Of a DNA stretch of 64,000 nucleotides, positions 24,801-37,100 are shown piece after piece. How positions within the stretch are numbered: the stretch's first letter is position 1; each line of letters begins with the position of its first letter. The DNA lies in contig OZ007517.1 in NCBI GenBank assembly GCA_963931865.1, positions 8,544,676-8,608,675 of the forward strand, read 5' to 3'. Under the pieces are notes generated by a model. It ran no database searches. It saw nothing but the letters and a program-made list of their open reading frames with translations, and had not been told where the DNA came from. Origin of the DNA: Axinella damicornis (taxonomy: Eukaryota > Porifera > Demospongiae > Axinellida > Axinellidae). The position numbers and the translations under genes are program-made.

Positions 24801-27800
24801 TATCATAATTTGTTTTCATTAGACCATTGAGGCACAAGAAGAGTACCCTGCAACGATTGCCACCACTCCCAAGACCAGACCTCTGAACCGATTCGCCAAC
24901 ATCACCGTTTGTGAGTCACCTGTGTTCAGTCTGCAGTGGTGTCCTGTAGAGGCTAGTAATTGGCGGTACATGCAAGTAGCAATTAGTGCTACGTGAATGA
25001 CATAACCATATGACTGCCATAGAGGCCCGTAGTGAAAGGTGAAATCTATTTTCAGAAACAGACCTTGTTTGACACGTACTCGCTCAGTGGATACTGCCAG
25101 GTGAGTTGTAGATGGACAGCTGTATAACATTCTTCGATGCGCAGAATTTTCCACAGACATTAGTCTAAGATCCTTCATGAATAAACAAGATCCATCTAGA
25201 GCTCACCTGGCGGTATCCACTGAGCGAGTTTCATTCGGGACAGTGTCTGTTGCTAGGGCTGCTATATATGGCAGTCTGTATGATTACATCATTCAAGTAG
25301 CACTAACTGCTCCTCATGTGTACCAGGGCCTGATGTGTACCCAGCTTCCAACCTCCTCTTGGTGTCCTGTGTCTGGTTACTACTGCATCACCTTTTAGGG
25401 TGAATTTAGCCAATGAACCTGTGTACACATCCTGGTAATGGGAGTCTGTGTTTTTTTCCTAAGGTCCACTATCACACATTTGGAGGTCTGTTTACTTTAC
25501 AAAACCAGAAAGTGTACACATGTTGCCAGCTGCTTCCTGGTGATGTCACATGGTAGTGGGGTGATCCACTGCACATGAATATCGTTAACATCCTGTTTGG
25601 ACCCCACAAAAGACTTCCTAAATTTTGTCCCACTGACTCCCACAACCTTATCTTTGTGTTGTCATGGTTACTGGTGTGCATGAGACTCTGGTACAGTTTT
25701 CTTCATCAGTCATATTGTAAGGTCATGTGACTCCCTGTTCCATTTCCCATGTCCTGTTCGATTCCTGTGTACAGATGATCACAACCGTGTGATCCTGACT
25801 CCTCTCGCTGGCCACGATGACTGCCAACGTGAATACATAAATGCCTGCTACGTTGACGTGAGTGGGTATAAACACTACCATAGTTAGTGATGAGATAGAT
25901 AGATAGATAGACAGATAGATAAATTTTGACAGGTAAGACCCAGCAGCCTGGAGCTGGCCTGAGAAGGAGAGAAATTGAATCCACAGAAAAATTTCGACCC
26001 AAGACCAGAATACAAGCCACTGGGCCCACGGCAGAGGAGCAGCACAAACAAGCTGCCTATAGCAGCATTATGTGTGGAGGCCTCAGCCTTGTTTAACTTA
26101 ACAGACTAAGTGACAAGTAGCTTTGCTCGCTTTGCTCGCTCAGCTACTTCCCTTTGTTCGCCTACGTTGCACCTGATGTAGCTGCTCCGCTCGAACGCTC
26201 ATGGGTCTTATTTAGCCTCGTTCCCAGGCCGCGTGGGAGGAGAGAAAGACGTCTTTCCTCCTCCCACGCGGCCTGGGAACGAGGCTAGGGTCTTATTGTG
26301 TGGGCTTCATGTAGCTGTTGCACCCCGATGGCACCCTCCTCAGCTGCATTGGTGCTCCCCCGTCGCCTCAGCTGCTGCTCCCTGACCCCGTCCGCCTCGG
26401 CTGCTGCTCTCCGATCACGTCTGCCTCAGCTGCTGCTCCCCGATTGCATCCTCTTCCTGGCTTCGCTCCCGATTGTGCCCGCTTCAGCTGCTACCCTCAG
26501 ATACAGCCTCAACTGTTCAGTAGCCCATCATTCTCGTGCAATCTTCATAGAGTTTGCGGTTCGGAGGCTCGAGGTTAGTAGTAAAGTACAAAGGTTGTGT
26601 GTCACAATAGTTAGTCCGCCACACGCACACAGACACACACTTAATGTTACAGTATTGACGGATGATGTTATACCCTTCAGGGCTACTCCATTCATAAGAA
26701 ATTCATCGCCACTCAAGGTACTTATCTCCGCATGAAATCAGGTCAGTTTGTTGCAGTGACTCAGAGTGTTTCTATACAGGGCCCCTCCCAAAGACTGTTG
26801 TTGACTTCTGGCGCTTGGTGTGGCAGGAGAAACCGCCGACCATCGTCATGGTGACCAAAGTCAAGGAACTCAATAAGATCAAGTGTCAGGAGTACTGGCC
26901 AGAGACCGGCAGCAAGAGCTGTGGACCGTTCCAGATCACCATCACTGATCAGCAGATGTTTGCTGATTACGTAATTCGAACATTCCAAGTTGTGGTAAGT
27001 GGATTATTTTTTTATTGCCCAAGGTTGACATTTCACTAGCCTCATTCTCAGGCCATTCCGACCACCAATATTTGACCACTTGCATTATTATGGTGGGGGA
27101 AGTCCTGGGAGATCTGATCATGTGCGATGCCGTCAAGTAGGACACTGAGTCGGGGTGGTGCCCAGTGTAGAATCTCGACGCCCTGACTTGTACTGTCCAT
27201 CCAAAGGCTGGATGTCAGAGCGTTTGCAAGGCTCAGAGCGTGTGCAAGGCGGTTGTTCAGTACCGTTCATTGTCAACAGATCAACGCGAAACAATTCATG
27301 ACTGGACCTGCCCCTCGTGTGTCTACCCTAGCCTCGTTCCCAGGCTCCCCCCTGTGTGCACGGTGAAGAATATTATGGAGGGGGAGAGCCTGGTACGCTT
27401 TCGCACGTGATTCCATGGCACTGACGCGTTTTGAGGTCACGAAACATCAGCAGTGTAAGTGTTCACGTCACTCACGTGCAACGTATAATATTGTATGTAG
27501 TTTTGAAGCATGGAACCGAGAGTTACAAATCTTAGCCTGTAGAAGCGTAAACAAACACCACGCTGTACTAGCTGTGCAGTAAATGGCGCTCATCAATCCT
27601 CGGGGACAGATTCTCGTCACCGGACAGTCTGGAGCGAGTAAGTTGCATTTTGTAGCTTATACTGAACTGTACCTCTATCCACGGGTGTCTGTATTGCCAG
27701 GTAACGTTCTCCGCAGTCGTCGCCATCGGTAAATCTTCCCTATGTCGCTCTATCGCTGCCACAGAAGTCGGCACGCTCCAGTTGTGACGTTACAGATAAG

Positions 27801-30800
27801 TGAATTATAGCTGTGACGTCAACGTGCCGCGTATTTATTGTCGGCGCGTGCAGGGGGAGGAGCCTGGGAACGAGGCTATGTCTACCCTCTGTCTACCTGA
27901 TGTCATCACACATGACCAGATCTCCCAGGCCTTCCCCCACCATATTTGCATACCGCAAGCAATCAAATCTTGGTGGTGGGAATGGCCTAATGTTTCACTT
28001 TATGCTCTATTAATTTCCAGTTGTCTGGTGGTTCAAACCGTCCCCTGAGAGTTACTCAGTTCCACTTCACTGCCTGGCCTGACCACGGGGTGCCGGACTA
28101 TGCTACTCCGATCCTAGCCTTCCACAGAAGGGTGAAATCCCACCACAACCCTTCCCGAGGGCCACTCCTTGTCCACTGCAGGTATGATGCCACTATTCAT
28201 AAGAAGCACAGTGTATCACACCAAGAGTGCATGATGACATCATCATCATTGCGGTGGAGATGTCGTCATGCGCTCTTGATTACACTCGGAAGATTGTGCT
28301 CTTTCCTCTCATCAACGTGATCATTTGTCGGTGCATCACTGGAGATCGCACTCATAGACTCTGCTGTCATAGCTGCGACTGCGGCTCAAAACTTTCACCG
28401 CTCTTTTGCGTGGCTGTACCGTTGACTGCGCTGATTTTCGAGGCTTTGACTGTGTGACCGCGCTCGTTTTCAGGCTTTGACCTTTGACTTCAATAATATA
28501 CGGAAGAATGTGTAGCGACTCCACCCCTTCCTTAATATACGGGTTGACCAAGCGCGGTCGCAGCTGTGACTGTGGTGTTTATTGGAGTGACCTCCCCTTG
28601 TCTTACTATCTCCGAGTCGCACAACATGTCTCTCCATATATCCAATATCTTCAATTTCTGTCCGCAGTGCTGGTGTGGGTCGCACTGGGACATTCATTAC
28701 CATTGACAGTGTTCTGGAACAGGTTGAGAAGGAGGGAGTGGTGAACATTGCTGGGACAATCTCCAAGATGCGAAAGCAGAGGATGAAGATGGTCCAGACT
28801 GTGGTATGTAGGAAGTGCATTTCTAAATAGAGCACACCTCCCTTAGCTGATACACTATATACTCACGCAATGTTATTTCTACTACCTGCAGGAACAGTAC
28901 ATATTTGCTCACGATGCTGTGCTGGAATCACTGACGTGTGGTGATACTCAAATCCTCCCTGCTGACATCCGCCCTACCATCGCAAATCTGGAGCAGAAGG
29001 ACCCTCAAACCAACAGAACTGGTTATGAATCCCAGTTCAAGGTAAAGGGACATTCATTCTGCAATCCTTGTACTGGTTTTTGTAAATGACCTAGACCAGG
29101 AGCGCATGAGCCGCCAAAGGCGGCGAAGGAGCGTCAAACTAGTATAGGTCGACATGTTGTGATCGTCATATATACCTTATATGGAAGACCTTTGCGGTAC
29201 CACACAAACGCCAATTTGTCTTTCACATTGTTACGTAATGGCCTCTTGCCGTATGGTGTAAACGTTTGGGAAGTGTGAAACCTACTACTTCCGCTAGAGC
29301 GGGCATGCTGAGTTCGACACTCCTTCGCCACCTTTGGCAGCTCATGCGCTCCTGCCTAGACAGTATCCAATCACATTGTGTTAGATGCCAGACCCTCTGT
29401 GAATGACCAAGGCTTGAACTACATGTACATGTATAGCTACTCTTCCATGTGAGCGCGGGCTCTTCACCATATAACGTCCTGTTGGTGCATTTTTGGTCCC
29501 AAGGTGTTTGGAATAGAGTGTGTCTATGTTTGCTTGGATTACAGTAATGCATGACATCATCATCAAATGATCCCTCTACTCTACCCCTGGACCCATAATC
29601 ACACGCAGGTGCTTCATCAAGTCAGTCCCAAACCTGAAGAGGTGCGGACGGAGACTGCCATCCAGTACGCAGAGAAGAACCGCAGCATGGACTTCTTACC
29701 AGGCAAGTGAAACAACGTATTCCAAGCATGAGCTTGAGGCTGTTCTTGTTTGACAGGGCAAACAAGAACAGCCTCAAGCTCACATCTAGCATGTATTACA
29801 TGCTAGATGTGATGCATGTGGGCTGGGAAACCCCCTTCTGATGTAATGATTTTTGCATGTAAAATTGAATATCCTACACATTCTACAATTTGTGTGTGCT
29901 GGAGTTGCAAACCGCTTTCGTAATTTTTTGGTAACCTTTCTCGGACACAGTGACAGAGCTATGGTGACAAATTATTGACGCCCTGAAAATGAGGTTGCAG
30001 CATTGCTAGTGCTTGTTTGACTAGCTTCCAAAGAAGCAAAAGGCCTCTCACGAAGAATACATTGTCTGGAATATCGATGTGTCCATACACATGCTTCTAG
30101 CTCATCTGTTATATTGCCAGTAGGTGTGGCAACACAACCTGGTACAGCACATGGCCTTGCTGGAGGCTAGCGCTGATCGAATGCTTACAAGTCAAGTGAT
30201 TGAGTCCAGCAATGAATAGTGATGGGTAATCCAAGACAGACGAACGTGTCGAACGCCCACATTAGCATCAGAAGTGAGGTCTGCTAGGAGTTGTTGTCTA
30301 TCGAGGGAGGCGTATAATGGCACTTGCTGTTAACATTGTGCAGCTTGTATAGTAGTAACCCCTTGTTTAGCACAGCTGCTTAATTTCCTCCCACTCAGCT
30401 GACCGCTGGCGTGTTCTCCTCAAAGGTGAACATCCAGACTACATCCATGCTGTATCTGTCAATGTGAGTGTTCTAACAGAGCCACATTTGTGTCCAGCAT
30501 GGTTGCTGAATGATGAAAGATTGTTTTCTATTTGAAGTATCAACGACATGGATGGAGTTCTTAACCAGCTTCTGGTCATGAGTATGAAGACAGCTCATTT
30601 CCCTTTACCAAAATGGCCCTGGGCTTCTAATATGCCCTTTGTGGTCTAGTCTGAAAGCAAAAATATAGCCTTCCGTCTGCCCTGGGTTGAGGAAAGCAAA
30701 AAATACAGCCCCTTTGCACTTTGATGACTTTCAGCAACCACTTGAAATATTTGGCAAGGCTTCGCAGGGGTTTTCTGAATGTACCCCAATTGAATTTCTG

Positions 30801-31106
30801 GAGAGAACACTGGAATGTAGATGATGGGCTTGAAATGGAGTTGGTGTTGTTTTTCCGAGCCATTCCTTCGGTAGGACAACTAGTAAGGTGATAGCTCAAA
30901 TATACTGCCTGTGTACATACCTATAGCCTGATTCCCAGGACAGACAGGGAGCAGAACGGGACTGGGAAGGAAGCAATAGGCCCAAACGTAGCCTCATTCC
31001 CAGGCCTTCTCACCCTCTTGTTGTGTCTTGATGAGCTATATTACACATCATAGGTGTGGTCATACTAATTAGCACTCTAGTTCTTCGGGGAGATTCCAAT
31101 CAACTT

Positions 31107-31162
<56 letters not shown>

Positions 31163-34100
31163 TGCCTCTCTCTCTCTGTGCACACAGGGCTACAAGCAGC
31201 AGAAGGCGTTCATCATAGCCCAGGGTCCCTTGCAGTCCACATGTAGAGACTTCTGGAAGATGGTCCATGACAGGAAGTGTGGCGCCGTTGTCATGCTGTC
31301 CAAGCTCCATGAGAATGGAAAGGTACTGTACCATCTGCAACAAGTGAGTCTTTATTACACTCCTGGTAGGGGAAAATTGTGCCGCGTAAATGAGTACTTA
31401 GGCTTGGCCTACAGAGATTCGGACTACACCGCCTTGATCGCTATCATGCCCTGACCTGAACGTAAAAGTTGGTATTGAAACTCATCTTGGTGGTGGAGAT
31501 ATGAGCGCTTTAGTCTCGCCGTGGCCGCCATTGCTCGAGCGCTCTCTTCAACTTCTGGTGGCAGTACCGTTCGTAGGAAAGGCACACGAACACGAAGATT
31601 CCGACCACATGGCTGTGATCGCTGTCGTTTACTGACGCTTACGTGCTAAAACTCACCATGCTGGCGAAGTTGTGAGCGCTGTAACAATTTCTTGCCTTCT
31701 CCTTGGGCCGCCATTGCTGACTCATGAGCTCAATCGATCGCATTGACGTCGACCGAGCATAGTCTTCACGTGGCATGTGCATTAATTGGAATGAGTTGCA
31801 ATACCTAGCTTGCACTTTCAGCAAGTTTGCAACGGCTGCTCCAGGAGTGCGGTTGCCCCTCGAAAAGACAAATATAATCTGTGGCTTTTTACCCAAAAGC
31901 GCTTCTATTCTATGCATTTCCAGCTGGTAGGGTCCGCCATTTCAATACGGTCAGCAACTAAAAATACGGGCCTACATGGGTTCAGGCGCTTGTTCATACC
32001 GACGCGCACCCATGTCAGTGAGTGCAGTATGGATCTTAGACATAAAACATACCTTAATTTCTGTTCCCTGGCATTGCTGGGCTCGAAAGTGCTCACACAG
32101 GTAATTTCAGCATATACGTGACTTAACCACACCCACCAATTAGCAAACTTGCAATCAAGCCTCCCGAGAAATGCCAACCTGCCGTAGCTAGACAGCTACT
32201 TTCTAAGTCCATTTATGCCAAAAACGGCGGAAATGGCCTTCCCAGTGCCGACCAAGACCTTTCGACACGGCCATGCTGCTTTCACCCTTCGGTTGCACCC
32301 ACCCACCTCCCCCTGTCCCGCCCTTTCTGCTGTTGCAGAACCTATCTCCCAAGGACATTGCCGGATGTGACATCATGAAGCTGAAAGTCTCGCGTTGCAG
32401 ATATGCAACGTTAGGTCTTAACACCACTAGAAGTACTTGAACTACTTACCCGGAACACTTGAAGCCCATGGTGTGATTCCGAGCAGGGGGAGTGAGGCAA
32501 CTACTTACCTGGAACACCAGCAAACTTCAATGGCTTAGCTTACAACATCAACACCTACATGTACAGCCCATGGTGTGATTGCCGAGTGGGGAGTGGGGCA
32601 ACTGATCGTGCAGTGTGGGGTTTGAATCTGAGTAGGTTTAGGGATAGTTTGACTCTTATCCCAGCTACTCGCTGTTAAGCATTGGTCTTCTTCTAGCAAC
32701 TCTGCCATTTTCGATCCTACGGGTTGGAAAAAGCTATAATGAAGTGTACTTCTATTCAAGGAATGTCATTCGAAGTTAATCGCATCTCGATATTAGGTGC
32801 ATATTTCCTTCTTTTGAAGTTATAGGTGCATGCGCTTAATAATATGCGACTGCAGTATCTGCTTAGGATGGCTTGGCTCTAGAGGCTGAAAAAGGCCTGG
32901 AAATGCTGTGGGTGGAAAAGGGTTAAACTAGTAATGGTATTACGGACTTGTGTCCTTGAGACTCAAGGCTGTTCGTGATTGCCAGGTGGTAGCAAAACTT
33001 GATGTGATTGTGTTGGTAATTGCCGACCAGCTTGTAACATGACCTTCTCAGTGATTTTTGCCGACCAGCTTGTAACATGACCTTCTCAGTGATTTTTACC
33101 CACCAGGACGTGTGTTGCCAGTACTGGCCCACAAGTGGGATCAAGCAATTTGGGGAGTACACTGTGGACCTGCTGGGGGAGGAGGAGCTGGAGGGCTTTG
33201 TTCTCAGGACACTCAGCGTGCTGGAGTCCAAGGTGCTTACTGTGTGAATTTAGAGTATAGTTGTACAAATTCCACCAATCAGATTACTCATTGCGAGGTA
33301 TCTAAATCCCATAGTCAGGGGTTTCACTATTGAGCCCACAGGGTACTGTACTTGTAAAAAGTTATTGTTTACTGTCAACTTAACATCCATGGCAACTAGC
33401 TACTGCATTATACAACTGCTTTAGAATTACAGTCAGTGCACATAATTATCTGTGTACTCAGTCGTCTCTGTGGACGCTTTTGTTGAAGTACAAACCGTAC
33501 GTGAGAGCTCGAAGGAGGCTCTAGGCTAAGCGGTAAACGGTCAATGACAACACTGGTGGGGTGGAGCCAAGTTGAGGGGCGGAGCCATGTGACTGCTTGA
33601 TCGTGCGTGCAAGTCAAATCGAGCGCCTTGCATGCCAGTGGCCTTGTCGTACTCGTAGCCAGTCTGTTATTTTGTCGAAAAGGACCTCCGACTCGTAGGT
33701 TATTTTGTTGACAACTGAAGCACTAGCGTAGTTACCGTTGCTATACTCTAAATTGGTTAGACACTGAGACCAATGGGATCTACGCGATTTAGAAACCCTC
33801 GGGCCCTTAGTAGCGCCCTTGCTGCGCTCGGGACGCTACAGCCCAGGGCCCTTGGGTTTCTAAATCGCGTAGATCCCTTGGTCTCAGTGTCTAACCTATA
33901 TTTAGGCCTCTTTCATGCATCCTCCCTCTTGAAAACAGTTATGAGGTATATATTTACCTGTACATATATAACGTATGTTTCTAGCCTCGTTCCCAGGCTC
34001 CTCCCCAGCATTTTATACAAAAAGCTGGGTGGGAACGAGGCTACGTGGCTTTGCTAGTGTTTCTAATTAATGACCTCCAATCAATGTTTTGTTGTGATAG

Positions 34101-37100
34101 CTACATGTGTATGGCATGTGAACATACCATGGCCTGTTGGTGCAACACACAGTACAAATGAATACCCTACATTAGTATGTTTGATGCTGAAATAGAGGTT
34201 GTGCATACCTGTTGGCCTCATTCCCAGGCCCCGCACAGCTTTTTGTCGCTTATAGAACGTGGGCACTCTAACCGCAAATATGCTGCGCAAAGCAAGCTCA
34301 TTCAGTGCTCAACCGTTAGCTGCGTGGAGATCAACGGTAGCCGTGCTTTGGCAGTCAATGTGAACAGTAAGTGTCGAGAACGACTCTGGAAACGGGTCAT
34401 TTTGGCATTGAATTCGGCCACTTCTCAGCAAGGCCATGGAATGGCCGTCTTGGCATCTCATGCAGAACCTGGTCTTTGAGCAGGAAGAATGCAGCTGCTG
34501 TGTAGTATGGGGCAACGTGATAGCGCTGTCAGCTATACAATAGTCTCAAATAAGAACTACACGCACTGGTATAGAATTATAGTACATGTATATTTATGCA
34601 TGACTTGCGGTTTTGATCGCCCACACACAATTAAACATGACGTTTCTCACATGACAAAATATCCCAGGCTCTCCCCCTTTCTCTCAATTTTTGTTCACGC
34701 GTGGGAGAGCCTGAGAACGAGGCTACCTACCTGTGTAGATCTGTGATCCCTCATGACTTTGATTCCCACACATCTGTTTCCCGATTCCCTCTCATCTTTG
34801 GTTCCCTCGCATCTTTGATTCCCACACTCTCCTCCCACAGTCGGGGAAAGCCCATCAGGTGATGCAGTTCCACATTGTCAACTGGGGCCCTGACGGGAGG
34901 TGCTCTAACCTGAAAACTGTGACCGATGTGATTGAGGAGGTATCCAAGGTGCAACGTAGGACTGGCAATAATCCCATTGTGGTCCACTGCAGGTGAGGCC
35001 TATATATGGTACCGTAGTCATGCATTATTAAGTGGATGCTCCTATGTCTCATTGTCATGGTTACCAATATACAAAATAGCATTGCTGATAGCCAATACCT
35101 ACCTAATAATATGGTAACCGATACATATAGCCAGGAGCGCATAAGCTGCCAAAGGCAGCGAAAGAGCATCAAACTCAGCACGCGTGCCCTAGCAGAAGTA
35201 GTAGGGTTGTAGTCCTTCACACGTCCCAAACTTTTACCTTATACGGCAAAAGGCGATTACATAAAATTGTGAAAGACAAATTGGCGTTTGTGCAGTACCG
35301 CAAAGGTCTTCCATATATGGTATGACCGTAAGGCGCGAGGGATCACATGTCTATACTAGTTCGACGCTCGTTCGCCGCCTTCGGCGGCTCATGCGCTCCT
35401 GACCTGATAATCGGTGCAACCCTGGCTGTGAAAATTCATTGCTTTCGTAACTTGCAGACCTACATGTATAGCTGCCGGCATTTTCAGTGGCTTATCTCGA
35501 ACAGCCTAGAATTGATACTCAGTTATAATTGGTAAAGTCCAAAATAGCCAGGCAATGATTCCTATTTTCTTTGAGGATATGGGCACATCCACTTAATAAT
35601 GCACGACTACAAGAGTAGGTTGTGCCTGCATCACATACCCACTGCAGGTGATTCGTTTCCAAATAGGACATAATTTTGGATGGTATATTGGTTGAGGGCA
35701 GTCTGTGTGTGAACGTACATTGTACTACTTGTCAATACACAGTGATACGGTGAGCCGCTCTGGCATGTACTGTGCCATAGCAACTACCATTGAGCGCTGC
35801 AAGACAGAAGGAGTGGTTGACGTCTTCCAGGTGGTGAAGGCCCTTAGAGTGCAGAAGGCAGGGGGTGTACTCACTGTGGTAAGTACTCCTATACCAATGT
35901 TCTCCTACTAGGCCTTTACAGTGGTCTGGTCTAAACACAAAAGTTAATGTGCCCTTTGCCAGCCCTTTGCTCTTTCATGACTTAGTGCTACTCAGGTGAC
36001 CCTCAACGAATCAGACGCCTCAGAATCGATCACATGACGGAGCATTAAATCGCTTATTGCACACTTTAGTGTGCATTATCTAGATAATGCACACTTTTCA
36101 AAGATCAACAGCTGTTTTGGGTCAGTGAGTTGCACTAAGTAGTTTAGATACCAGTTTGCAGTGCATTACGGGCTTTAGTGCACTCAGGCAATCTAGTTAA
36201 CAGTCTCGGCGGATAATGCACTCGCCTTCGGCTCGTGCATTATCTCGCCCTTGACCGTTAACTAGATTGCCCTCGTGCACTAAAACCTGTAATGCACTGC
36301 AAACTGGTATTTTAAATATTACTTATATAGCGACCACTTCAAACACTTGGCAGGCAAGGCTTCACATTTTACTAGGAATATGTATCCACATCATGCCTCG
36401 CACGCACGCCGCATGCATAACCTATCCACGTGCTTACGAGTATGGTCGATCTAGCTAGTGTGAATATTAGTGGATTCAATTTCTCTCTCATCACTAACTA
36501 TCGCATTAAAATACTTGATCATGGACATAAATATGGTAGGCCTGGACATGAAGCGTGTAACGATGTACGTATGCAAGACGGCTACTACTTCATCACTGAT
36601 TGAATCAATCGGTGGTGAAGTAGTAGTAGCTGCATGCTCCTATGTGCGAAACTAGGAATACGTATCCGTATAATTGCCTCGCGCGCACGCTGCGGCCGCA
36701 TGCGCAGCCTGGTCACGTGCTTACAAGTACGATAGATCTCTAGCTCTAGCTAAGTGTGAATTTGCGAATGTGGAGCTGAGATAAACATGTCGATTACACT
36801 CACTGTTCGACTCCACATGTATCTGCTCTAGCTCTGCAAGCCCTGAAGTCCCCGCTTGCTTGTACCCTAGCCTCTGGCTACGCGATCGAGACTAGAAATA
36901 GTTCCCCCATTCTGTGCCTTGCGCTAATGCGCTTGGCAATTAATCTCCTTATGTAAACCGAAAATCGCTCCTTGACACCAAGAGTGTTGTTTTTTCATGT
37001 CGGTTACCTTACGTTTGCCAATGCGCAATTCTCCCTCTAGGAGCAGTATGAAGTGGTGTTTAAAGCTGTTCTGGTGTTCTTGGATTCCTTCGATACTTAC

